A stretch of DNA of 5,210 nucleotides. Source: an uncultured bacterium (GTDB lineage Bacteria > Armatimonadota > UBA5829 > DSUL01). The notes beneath the pieces were generated by a model. That model worked only from the letters and a program-made list of their open reading frames with translations. It was not told the DNA's origin and did not search any database. Numbering within the stretch: the first letter of the stretch is position 1; the number at the start of each line of letters is the position of its first letter. Shown here one piece after another: positions 1 to 4,567 of the stretch. The position numbers and the translations under genes were made by a program. The stretch is taken from contig CALCJH010000122.1 in the NCBI GenBank assembly GCA_937967775.1, positions 1 through 5,210 on the forward strand, in the 5' to 3' direction.

Positions 1-1
1 C

Positions 2-622
2 TCCATCCTTCAAGCACGTTTGCAGCCGGATGGCGGGCCGGCCGACCTGTCGGGAGTTGTCGTCAGCCGGGTATTCGGGGACACGTTCTATATCCAGTCG
101 GACGACCGATCTTGCGGCATCCGCGTGCTCCGCCCGGGGCATTCCCTGACAGCCGGAAGCCGGGCCTCCGTCTCCGGGGCTGTGCGGACGGACGGGGACG
201 GCGAGCGCTACATTGATGCCGCAGTAGCCCTGCCTGCGGGAACGGGAGTGGCCATCCCCCTTAGCATGACCCTGAAAACGATGGGAGGCGGCGCTTTTCA
301 ATACAATCCGGAGACGGGCGCAGGGCAGCAGGGAATCCAGGGGGCGCAGGGCGTCAATAACACCGGCCTGCTGGTCCGGGTGGCCGGCCGGGTGACCCAT
401 TCGGCCGGTGGCTGGTTCTACCTTGAGGATGGGTCAAACGTTGAGGACGGCTCGGGTCACGCCGGGGTGCGGATCCTGCTAGGATCGGGAACCGCCCCCG
501 CCACTGGAGAATTCGTCCGGGCAAGTGGCATCAGTTCGGTGATCCGAATCGCAGGCACTGTCCAGAGGCTGCTGCGGGTCAGCTCCCCTGCAGATATTCA
601 GTCCCTTCTGCCAGCGCCCTGA
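2..622 (+). CDS. C-terminal part of a protein with two OB-fold-like modules (5' end outside the window)
   Basis: The frame is open from the left edge to a TGA at 620-622, so this is a 3' fragment. A TTG at position 20 is only an internal possible start, because codons before it (S-I-L-Q-A-R) continue the frame. Two similar beta-rich modules are visible. The first begins DLSGVVVSRVFGDTFYIQSD and includes GIRV and a VSGAVRTDGDGERYID strand pair. The second begins LLVRVAGRVTHSAGGWFYLE and includes VRILLG and VRASGI. The pattern G-V/R-V...FYI/LE-D...GIRV/GVRI...V-x-G resembles OB-fold nucleic-acid-binding-like domains often found at the C-terminus of large secreted proteins in Armatimonadota-type genomes. 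A Gly/Gln-rich linker (around GAGQQGIQGAQG) joins the two modules. No catalytic motif is visible. Location outside the cytoplasm is inferred, since the N-terminus is missing. A strong hairpin begins 12 nt after the stop. The fold call is a pattern judgement; function is unknown. Confidence 0.72.
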   Translation, partial: SILQARLQPDGGPADLSGVVVSRVFGDTFYIQSDDRSCGIRVLRPGHSLTAGSRASVSGAVRTDGDGERYIDAAVALPAGTGVAIPLSMTLKTMGGGAFQYNPETGAGQQGIQGAQGVNNTGLLVRVAGRVTHSAGGWFYLEDGSNVEDGSGHAGVRILLGSGTAPATGEFVRASGISSVIRIAGTVQRLLRVSSPADIQSLLPAP

Positions 623-633
623 CAGGAGCATCC

Positions 634-663
634 GGGGAGAGCGGGCGCAGCCCCGTTCTCCCC
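634..663 (+). terminator. Strong hairpin after the OB-fold gene, no U-tract
   Basis: GGGGAGAGCGGG at 634-645 pairs with CCCCGTTCTCCCC-side bases at 652-663 through 12 consecutive pairs (one G-T wobble), closing a 6-nt loop. It begins 12 nt after the stop codon of the OB-fold gene. No T-run follows on the plus strand (AGCAGATCC comes next), so it is not a textbook intrinsic terminator. It could stop transcription weakly, act as a Rho-associated pause, or protect the 3' end of the message. Confidence 0.5.
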
Positions 664-664
664 A

Positions 665-700
665 GCAGATCCACCACGGATCTGGTTACGGCAGATCCAC
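665..700. repeat. Short palindrome plus a direct repeat of one arm
   Basis: CAGATCC (666-672) and GGATCTG (678-684) form a perfect 7-bp inverted repeat around ACCAC. The segment GCAGATCCAC occurs at 665-674 and again at 691-700. The cluster lies in the 250-bp gap upstream of the candidate rimI promoter, where an operator could sit. Chance occurrence in a short intergenic stretch cannot be excluded. Confidence 0.35.
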
Positions 701-778
701 TTCCCCGCCTCCGGCCGGGAACACTCCGAGCCTGAAATTCATCCTACCAGATGACAGGAAACAGCGCGCGACGGCTCG

Positions 779-808
779 TTGAACCCTGTAAATCCTGTGT
801 GATACACT
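779..808 (+). promoter_or_regulatory. Candidate sigma70-type promoter for rimI-tsaD
   Basis: TTGAAC at 779-784 (-35-like, 4 of 6 consensus) is separated by 18 bp from TACACT at 803-808 (-10-like, 4 of 6). The -10 is preceded by TGA, giving an extended -10 element. The predicted start of transcription is near 815, about 60 nt before the proposed rimI start. This is the best match in the gap and is correctly placed for the operon. It rests on motif reading alone. Confidence 0.4.
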
Positions 809-874
809 TTCGTTACGGGACCCTTCGCCGGATCAGGCGCCAGAGACGTCCCGGACGGGAAGGCAGAGCGCAAG

Positions 875-1408
875 TTGGCTACGGAAGTCTCGGCGATCCC
901 CGCGATCTTCATCACACGAATGCGCCAGGAAGACGTGCCTGCGGTTATGCAGGTGGAGCTGCAGTGCTTCAGCGCGCCCTGGAGCGAAAACGCCTATCGC
1001 ACGGAGCTGAACAATCCCTGCGCGGAATACTATGTGGCGTGGTCGTCCGGCCGGCTGGTGGGCTACGTGGGGATGTGGCTCATTCTGGACGAGGTCCACA
1101 TCACCACCATCGGGGTGGCCGCGGATATGCGGGGCAAACGCGTGGGAGAGCGTCTTCTGGTGCGGGCGCTGGACGCGAGCCGTGAGCGGGAGGCGCAGCG
1201 GGTGACGCTGGAGGTGCGGAAATCGAACCGCGTAGCTATTTCCCTTTACAAGAAATACGGATTCCGGGAGGCCGCCATCCGCAGGGGCTACTACTCTGAC
1301 AACGGGGAAGACGCCCTGATCATGTGGGTGGACGACCTTTGGAGCCCTGAGTTCACCTCTCTGTTCAACGCGAACAAGGCGCGCCTTCAAGCGCTGGAGG
1401 CCGGATAG
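875..1408 (+). CDS. rimI: Ribosomal-protein-alanine N-acetyltransferase RimI (GNAT family)
   Basis: This 177-residue GNAT enzyme would transfer acetyl from acetyl-CoA to the N-terminal amine of a ribosomal protein (S18 in E. coli) in the cytoplasm. The GNAT core runs from FITRMRQEDVPAV (residues 12-24), through strand 4 with HITTIGVAADM (75-85), to the acetyl-CoA loop RGKRVG (86-91). LEVRKSNRVAISLYKKYGF (112-130) carries Glu113 and Tyr125, 12 apart like the catalytic Glu103 and Tyr115 of E. coli RimI. The RimI-typical EDALIM lies at 145-150. The TTG start is the only start codon between the upstream in-frame stop (800-802) and ATG 920; the ATG would cut off the first beta strand. A GGGAAGG sequence lies 11 nt before the TTG. 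The protein is longer than E. coli RimI (148 aa), with about 10 extra residues at the N-terminus and a tail after EDALIM. tsaD follows 5 nt after the stop. Family is confident; the exact protein substrate is inferred. Confidence 0.92.
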   Translation: MATEVSAIPAIFITRMRQEDVPAVMQVELQCFSAPWSENAYRTELNNPCAEYYVAWSSGRLVGYVGMWLILDEVHITTIGVAADMRGKRVGERLLVRALDASREREAQRVTLEVRKSNRVAISLYKKYGFREAAIRRGYYSDNGEDALIMWVDDLWSPEFTSLFNANKARLQALEAG

Positions 1409-1416
1409 AAGCGATG
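1396..1416 (+). promoter_or_regulatory. Ribosome binding site and junction of rimI and tsaD
   Basis: GGAGG at 1396-1400 lies inside the last rimI codons, 13 nt before the tsaD ATG (1414-1416). The rimI stop TAG (1406-1408) is 5 nt before that ATG. The spacing is longer than ideal, so tsaD translation probably relies partly on ribosomes finishing rimI. Confidence 0.6.
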
Positions 1417-2427
1417 CTGGTGCTGGGAATAGAGACGAGCTGCGACGACACGTGCGCGGCCGTGGTGCGGGACGGCAGGGAGATCCTCTCGAACGTCATC
1501 GCCTCGCAGGATCATCTCCATCAGAAGTTCGGAGGGGTGGTTCCCGAGATCGCCTGCCGCAAACATGTGGAGTCCCTGCAGCCCACCATTCGTGAAGCCT
1601 TGGAAAGGGCGGAGGTCTCCCTGAAAGATATCCAGGGTATCGCCGTGACCAACCGTCCCGGGCTGATCGGAGCGCTGATCACGGGGGTCAGCGCGGCCAA
1701 GGCGATGGCGCTGACACTGGAAGTGCCGATCGTGGGCGTGCACCATCTGGAATCCCACATCTGGGCGAACTTCCTGGCCGAGCGGGATCTGCAGTTCCCG
1801 TTCGTTTCGCTGATCGTGTCAGGAGGACATACCGATCTGGTGCTTGCGCGCGCTCCGGGAGACTACACCCTTCTGGCCAGAACCGCAGATGATGCGGCAG
1901 GGGAATGCTTCGACAAGAGCGCTCGGGCGCTGGGTCTGGGCTGGCCGGGCGGCCCGGCCGTGGACCGTCTGGCGCGCGAGGGCGATGCGAACAAGGCCCG
2001 TTTCCCGCGGGCTCGGGTGGGCGACGGATTGGATTTCAGCTTCAGCGGTCTGAAAACGGCTGTCCTGCGCTATCTGGATTCCCGGCCGATGGATGTGAGT
2101 CTGGCGGACGTGGCGGCAGGGCTGCAGGAGGCCATCGTGGACGTCCTGGTGGCGAATACCGTCCGCGCGGCGGAGGCGTGCGGCGTGCGGTGGGTGGCCG
2201 TGGGGGGCGGCGTTGCCGCCAACAGCCTTCTGAAGGAGAGGATGCGCGAGGCATGCGACGAACGGGGCATCCGGCTGGCCATCCCGCCTGGGCGTTTGTG
2301 CACGGACAACGCGGCGATGGTGGCAGCGGCCGGTCACTGGCGGCTGGAGCGCGGGATGGACGATGGTCTGGAACTGGACGCCTTCGCCACCGAACCACTC
2401 GCCGACGTGCGTCCCGTGGCGGCGTAA
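1414..2427 (+). CDS. tsaD: tRNA N6-adenosine threonylcarbamoyltransferase TsaD
   Basis: TsaD (formerly Gcp/YgjD) transfers the threonylcarbamoyl group from threonylcarbamoyl-AMP to A37 of ANN-decoding tRNAs, working with TsaB and TsaE in bacteria. The 337-residue length is normal. The ATG at 1414 gives the family N-terminus LGIETSCDDT (residues 4-13). Other signatures are GGVVPEIACRKHVE (40-53), the metal-binding HHLESH with His111 and His115, the nucleotide-site segments VSGGHTDL (135-142) and DDAAGECFDKSARALGL (159-175), FSFSGLKTAV (208-217), GGGVAANSLL (264-273) and CTDNAAM (296-302), whose Asp298 is the third metal ligand. One oddity is VTNRPGLIGAL (78-88), with Arg81 where most homologues have a small residue before PGL. 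No tsaB or tsaE is visible nearby, although rimI is a common partner of tsaD in bacterial operons. The gene is co-transcribed with rimI. Confidence 0.97.
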   Translation: MLVLGIETSCDDTCAAVVRDGREILSNVIASQDHLHQKFGGVVPEIACRKHVESLQPTIREALERAEVSLKDIQGIAVTNRPGLIGALITGVSAAKAMALTLEVPIVGVHHLESHIWANFLAERDLQFPFVSLIVSGGHTDLVLARAPGDYTLLARTADDAAGECFDKSARALGLGWPGGPAVDRLAREGDANKARFPRARVGDGLDFSFSGLKTAVLRYLDSRPMDVSLADVAAGLQEAIVDVLVANTVRAAEACGVRWVAVGGGVAANSLLKERMREACDERGIRLAIPPGRLCTDNAAMVAAAGHWRLERGMDDGLELDAFATEPLADVRPVAA

Positions 2428-2470
2428 GCGCAGCAAACCTCGCTTCAGTTCCCCCCTGGGCCTAGACTAA

Positions 2471-2503
2471 AAGAAAAAGGGGCCGCCGGGGGGAGGCGGC
2501 CCC
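2471..2503 (-). terminator. Intrinsic terminator with its U-tract on the minus strand
   Basis: GGGGCCGCC (2479-2487) and GGCGGCCCC (2495-2503) form a perfect 9-bp stem with a 7-nt loop. The A-rich run AAGAAAAA (2471-2478) lies on the left side. Read on the minus strand this becomes a GC stem followed directly by TTTTTCTT, a textbook intrinsic terminator for leftward transcription. Read rightward, the hairpin lies 51 nt after the tsaD stop without a U-tract. It may therefore also cap the tsaD message, less efficiently. Confidence 0.7.
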
Positions 2504-2710
2504 GGAGTTGGGGTGCCAGGTTCGCTCAGGAGTGCTACCTGTCCCGATTGTGCGCCTGGAGCATTACGGAACGATGCTCCCGGGCATCAAATCGCCATCA
2601 GATTCCGGTCAACTCCTGAAAATCCCTCAGAATCTGCAGATACGTCTTCTGTCCCTGAAAATCTTTTCCGCTCGATTCCACGTCTATCCGGAAAGGACGT
2701 CAAGGGCCCT
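2504..2710. other. Non-coding gap with an inverted repeat and a direct repeat
   Basis: No convincing gene is seen here; the open frames crossing it on both strands are compositionally poor and lack family motifs. A perfect 7-bp inverted repeat, GGAGCAT (2558-2564) and ATGCTCC (2574-2580), surrounds a 9-nt spacer. The 10-mer CCTGAAAATC occurs at 2615-2624 and again at 2654-2663, 39 bp apart. ACGTC (2690-2694) and GACGT (2696-2700) flank the promoter on its left. Base composition drops in G+C compared with the flanking genes, as expected for an intergenic control region. Confidence 0.5.
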
Positions 2711-2739
2711 TTCAACGGCTGGCGGTTCTGTGATATTAT
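2711..2739 (+). promoter_or_regulatory. Candidate extended -10 promoter upstream of the 71-residue ORF
   Basis: TATTAT at 2734-2739 matches the sigma70 -10 consensus in 5 of 6 bases and is preceded by TGA, making a TGn extended -10. A weak -35-like TTCAAC (2711-2716) lies 17 bp upstream. This is the best -10 in the window. Transcription would start near 2746 and leave a leader of about 175 nt before the ATG at 2923. Confidence 0.5.
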
Positions 2740-2743
2740 CTGT

Positions 2744-2904
2744 TTCCGGGGAAGACGCGCTTTCCTTCGAAGTGAAAAGCGCCCGGGAGATGAGAACAGT
2801 CAGTGTGCCTCCGCTCTGCCGGATGAGCGGGGCCGGCGGGGGGCAGAGTCCCAGTCCGCTGGAGATGGGTTGCCAGTGAGGTCTGCCCTCCGGCGTGCGG
2901 GCAG
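2744..2904 (+). promoter_or_regulatory. Structured leader with mutually exclusive pairings (candidate cis-regulatory RNA)
   Basis: A hairpin at the predicted 5' end pairs TTCCGG (2744-2749) with CCGGGA (2783-2788), and GCGCTTT (2757-2763) with AAAGCGC (2776-2782). Further on, four segments can pair in a ladder. CTCTGCC (2814-2820) can pair with GGCAGAG (2842-2848). The overlapping GGGCAGA (2841-2847) can pair with TCTGCCC (2882-2888). CTGCCC (2883-2888) can pair with GGGCAG (2899-2904). A local hairpin CCGCTC (2811-2816) with GAGCGG (2825-2830) competes with the first of these. The last hairpin ends 18 nt before the ATG at 2923, close to where a ribosome would bind. I see no match to TPP, cobalamin, SAM or other familiar riboswitch cores, nor to 6S, SRP, tmRNA or RNase P RNA. 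GC-rich sequence forms hairpins by chance, so this is a hypothesis. Confidence 0.33.
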
Positions 2905-2922
2905 TTCGAGACGAGTGCGGGA

Positions 2923-3138
2923 ATGGTTGACAAAGAGGTTGAGAAGATCTACGTCCGTTATCTCAATGGTCCGCTGAAGAGTGCGGTGGATGAGATTCTG
3001 GACGATATGCGGGGCAGCTCTCCGCCGGATTGCCTGCCCGGCGGCTACCGGCTAAAGTCGGAACCGCACCGGGTGCGGCTTTTCGATGCGTCCCTGACCA
3101 TCTGGGATGCCGAGTACGAGGGATCGGCCCCCAGCTAA
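2923..3138 (+). CDS. Small hypothetical protein (71 aa), family not recognised
   Basis: The ORF starts at ATG 2923; no ATG, GTG or TTG occurs earlier in the frame back to a stop at 2824-2826. The stop is TAA 3136-3138. The product looks like a soluble globular protein. A charged, probably helical N-terminal half (VDKEVEKIYVRYLNGPLK, then AVDEILDDMRG) is followed by a Pro/Gly turn and a probable beta segment (GGYRLKSEPHRVRLFDASL, then TIWDAEYEG). There is no signal peptide, membrane segment or cysteine cluster; one Cys is present. Third codon positions favour G and C as in neighbouring genes. The ribosome binding site is weak (GCGGGA directly before the ATG). The ORF stands alone, behind a good promoter and a long leader, and converges with the transporter operon. 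I do not recognise the family and assign no function. It could be a spurious ORF. Confidence 0.5.
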   Translation: MVDKEVEKIYVRYLNGPLKSAVDEILDDMRGSSPPDCLPGGYRLKSEPHRVRLFDASLTIWDAEYEGSAPS

Positions 3139-3158
3139 GAGGCTTTTTACAGGTGGAT

Positions 3159-3202
3159 GCGCCCGGCCAGCACCCTGAAATGTCAGGAGCGGGGCCGGGC
3201 GC
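3159..3202. terminator. Long two-part hairpin between convergent transcription units
   Basis: GCGCCCGGCC (3159-3168) and GGCCGGGCGC (3193-3202) pair perfectly over 10 bp. Inside a symmetric 5/5 internal loop, CCTGA (3174-3178) pairs with TCAGG (3183-3187) around a 4-nt loop. The element lies 20 nt after the stop of the 71-residue ORF and about 75 nt beyond the end of the leftward transporter operon. That placement suits a shared bidirectional terminator or 3'-end stabiliser. Neither side has an immediate U-tract; the plus side continues GATTGTCTCT. A TTTTT run (3144-3148) precedes it and has only a very weak stem of its own. Confidence 0.5.
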
Positions 3203-3277
3203 GATTGTCTCTACTCGTCCCCAGGCGACTACAAACCAGGAGAAGCCTTCATCGAACACCTCTCCCGGGATCTCCGA

Positions 3278-3898
3278 TCAAGGGCGGCTTTTTTCAAACA
3301 GCTGGCGTCCCAGCCACCACGCAGGAAGAGCGCACAGGACCGCGGTGCTCAGGAACGTGCCGAGAAAGATGCCCGCCTGCACCGTCGCCGGGAACAGCAC
3401 GTAGCACTTGGTCACATAGATGCCGCTGATGTAGCTGAACCAGGCGCATCCCGCGGCGGAGATCAGCCATACTCCGAAACGCCAATCCGCATAACGGAGG
3501 AGACAGAAGATGGTCTCGCCGCCCATCCCCTGCAGCAGCCCCGTGAACACGAGTGGGTGCAACACCATCCGGGTCTTGCCGGCCAGCTCAATCTCCGCGT
3601 GGGTCTGACCGGACAGAAGCAGGGACAGCAGAGCCGCCAGCGACTCGGCGAGTATCATAGATCCGGGCCGGCGTGTGATCCCGAGGGCGAGGAAGCCAGC
3701 GAGCATCCAGACGCCGTTTGTCAGGCTGGACCAGGGCTGCGTCTCCCCTGCCCCGCAAGCTGCGCTGACCGCGGGAAACACGAAGCGGTAGAGCAGCCCT
3801 CCGATGATCCCGATCGCACCCACCCAGAGCACATCGGAGACCCGCCAGCGGGGCAGGCCGTATCGCGCGAGTTCCTGATTCTGCGCCTGTGCGCTCAT
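3278..3898 (-). CDS. YkoE-like ECF transporter S component, second paralogue
   Basis: This 206-residue polytopic membrane protein would be a substrate-binding (S) subunit of an energy-coupling-factor importer. It shares the YkoE-type pattern with the gene just upstream. Shared blocks are GAIGIIGGLLYR (residues 27-38), VWMLAGFLALGITRRPGS (63-80) followed by ESLAAL (85-90), GLLQGMGGETIF (120-131) and RYADW (135-139). Hydrophobic stretches near 22-42, 60-77, 82-97, 113-134, 141-162 and 170-197 suggest about six membrane segments. The start is ATG 3898, which overlaps the upstream TGA as ATGA. GGAGGAG (3910-3904) gives a Shine-Dalgarno sequence 7 nt away, so longer versions of this frame reading into the upstream gene are rejected. 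It is more divergent than its partner, with FPAVSAACGAGETQPW (41-56) replacing the partner's first loop. Known YkoE works with YkoD (ATPase) and YkoC (T component) in thiamine or HMP uptake; neither is visible, so the substrate is unknown. Confidence 0.8.
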   Translation of the reverse strand: MSAQAQNQELARYGLPRWRVSDVLWVGAIGIIGGLLYRFVFPAVSAACGAGETQPWSSLTNGVWMLAGFLALGITRRPGSMILAESLAALLSLLLSGQTHAEIELAGKTRMVLHPLVFTGLLQGMGGETIFCLLRYADWRFGVWLISAAGCAWFSYISGIYVTKCYVLFPATVQAGIFLGTFLSTAVLCALPAWWLGRQLFEKSRP

Positions 3899-4554
3899 AT
3901 CCGCTCCTCCTTCCCACGCCAGACGATGCGGCCGACCGCCCACGTCACGGAACCGCCTATCACCCCGACACCGATCAGCGAGGTGAGCAGCAGCCCCCAG
4001 AACGTCCACGTGCTTTCGAAGACGTAGTAGTGCGTCATCCAGATGCCGGTGCAGAACTCGATGAGCCCTCCGGCCGCCCCAGCCAGCACCCACGCCGTCC
4101 AGTCCCAGCGGCGGTAGCCAAACCAGCCCAGGACATACTCCGGAGCCAGCCCCTCCAGAATGCCGACATACAGCACCATGTTGAAGACCGGGTAGCCCTG
4201 GCCGGCGATATAGACCGTCCGGTAGATCTCCGGCCCAAAGTCCCCCACGTCAATGGTGTAGGGGCCGACGGTCACCTCCACGAGGGCTGCGAGCGACTCG
4301 CCGAACAGACAGGCGCCCGGCTTGCGCGTGATGGCCGCCGGGATAAACCCGCCCATAAACCACATCCAGTTGATGAGGCTGGTGGGGGCGAGATTCCACC
4401 CCCACTTCACCAGCATCACCGTATAGAGATCGTCCCATAAGCGGTAGATAAGGCCGAACACCACTCCGCATGTGAGGACCACCGCCCAGTCCCGGGCGGT
4501 CCAGCCGAACCAGAGGGACGAGAGCCGATCCGATGACTTTGCAGAAGTCTCCAT
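3895..4554 (-). CDS. YkoE-like ECF transporter S component, first paralogue
   Basis: This 219-residue integral membrane protein shows the YkoE (Pfam ABC_cobalt/YkoE) pattern clearly. VVFGLIYRLWDDLY (residues 31-44) ends the first membrane helix. WMWFMGGFIPAAITRKPGA (63-81) leads into ESLAALVEVTVG (86-97). GILEGLAPEYVLGWFGYRRW (131-150) and LAGAAGG (157-163) follow. Members are S subunits of ECF-type importers; the founder B. subtilis YkoE belongs to a thiamine-precursor system. Substrate here is not readable from sequence. ATG 4554 is chosen because GGAGG (4567-4563) lies 8 nt upstream and the N-terminus then begins METSAKSSDRLSSLWFGWTA, a short cytoplasmic lead into helix 1. Longer in-frame versions run into the preceding gene and are Arg-rich. 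The region 98-120 (YTIDVGDFGPEIYRTVYIAG) forms a long, probably external loop that the second paralogue shortens. It is coupled to the prepilin-like gene before it and to the paralogue after it (ATGA). No ATPase is seen in the window. Confidence 0.85.
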   Translation of the reverse strand: METSAKSSDRLSSLWFGWTARDWAVVLTCGVVFGLIYRLWDDLYTVMLVKWGWNLAPTSLINWMWFMGGFIPAAITRKPGACLFGESLAALVEVTVGPYTIDVGDFGPEIYRTVYIAGQGYPVFNMVLYVGILEGLAPEYVLGWFGYRRWDWTAWVLAGAAGGLIEFCTGIWMTHYYVFESTWTFWGLLLTSLIGVGVIGGSVTWAVGRIVWRGKEERI

Positions 4555-4567
4555 GGAGGCTGCCTCC
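4555..4567 (-). promoter_or_regulatory. Shine-Dalgarno of the first YkoE gene inside a small inverted repeat
   Basis: On the minus strand the prepilin-like gene's TAG (4570-4568) is followed without a gap by GGAGGCAGCCTCC and then ATG 4554. GGAGG (4567-4563) is a strong Shine-Dalgarno sequence, but CCTCC (4559-4555) can fold back on it around a CAG loop. A ribosome finishing the upstream gene would keep this 5-bp hairpin open, which suggests translational coupling. Confidence 0.55.

Noticed and set aside
833..1390. Minus-strand open frame (185 codons) opposite rimI
   Set aside because: Antisense shadow of rimI, whose catalytic and acetyl-CoA motifs fix the coding strand.
1819..2436. Long minus-strand open frame (205 codons) opposite tsaD
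   Set aside because: It is a GC-bias shadow of tsaD: rich in His, Arg and Pro, with no family motif, and the plus-strand tsaD is certain.
1905..2465. Plus-strand open frame of 186 codons inside tsaD
   Set aside because: Gly/Arg-rich translation in another frame of tsaD; composition is that of a shadow.
2744..2922. Known structured RNA (6S, SRP, RNase P, tmRNA, TPP or cobalamin riboswitch)
   Set aside because: None of the conserved cores of these families could be found in the leader, despite its many pairings.
2508..2977. Two overlapping plus-strand frames (from 2508 and from 2513) in the gap after tsaD
   Set aside because: Rich in Ser, Pro, Arg and Gly with no structural pattern. They cross the promoter, repeats and leader hairpins, and neither is followed by a partner gene.
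3141..3150. GGCTTTTTAC as an intrinsic terminator of the 71-residue ORF
   Set aside because: The T-run is present but only about 3 bp of stem can form directly before it.
3899..4093. N-terminal extension of the second YkoE-like frame
   Set aside because: The extension is Arg/His-rich and overlaps the upstream gene. ATG 3898 with a strong Shine-Dalgarno and ATGA overlap is the better start.
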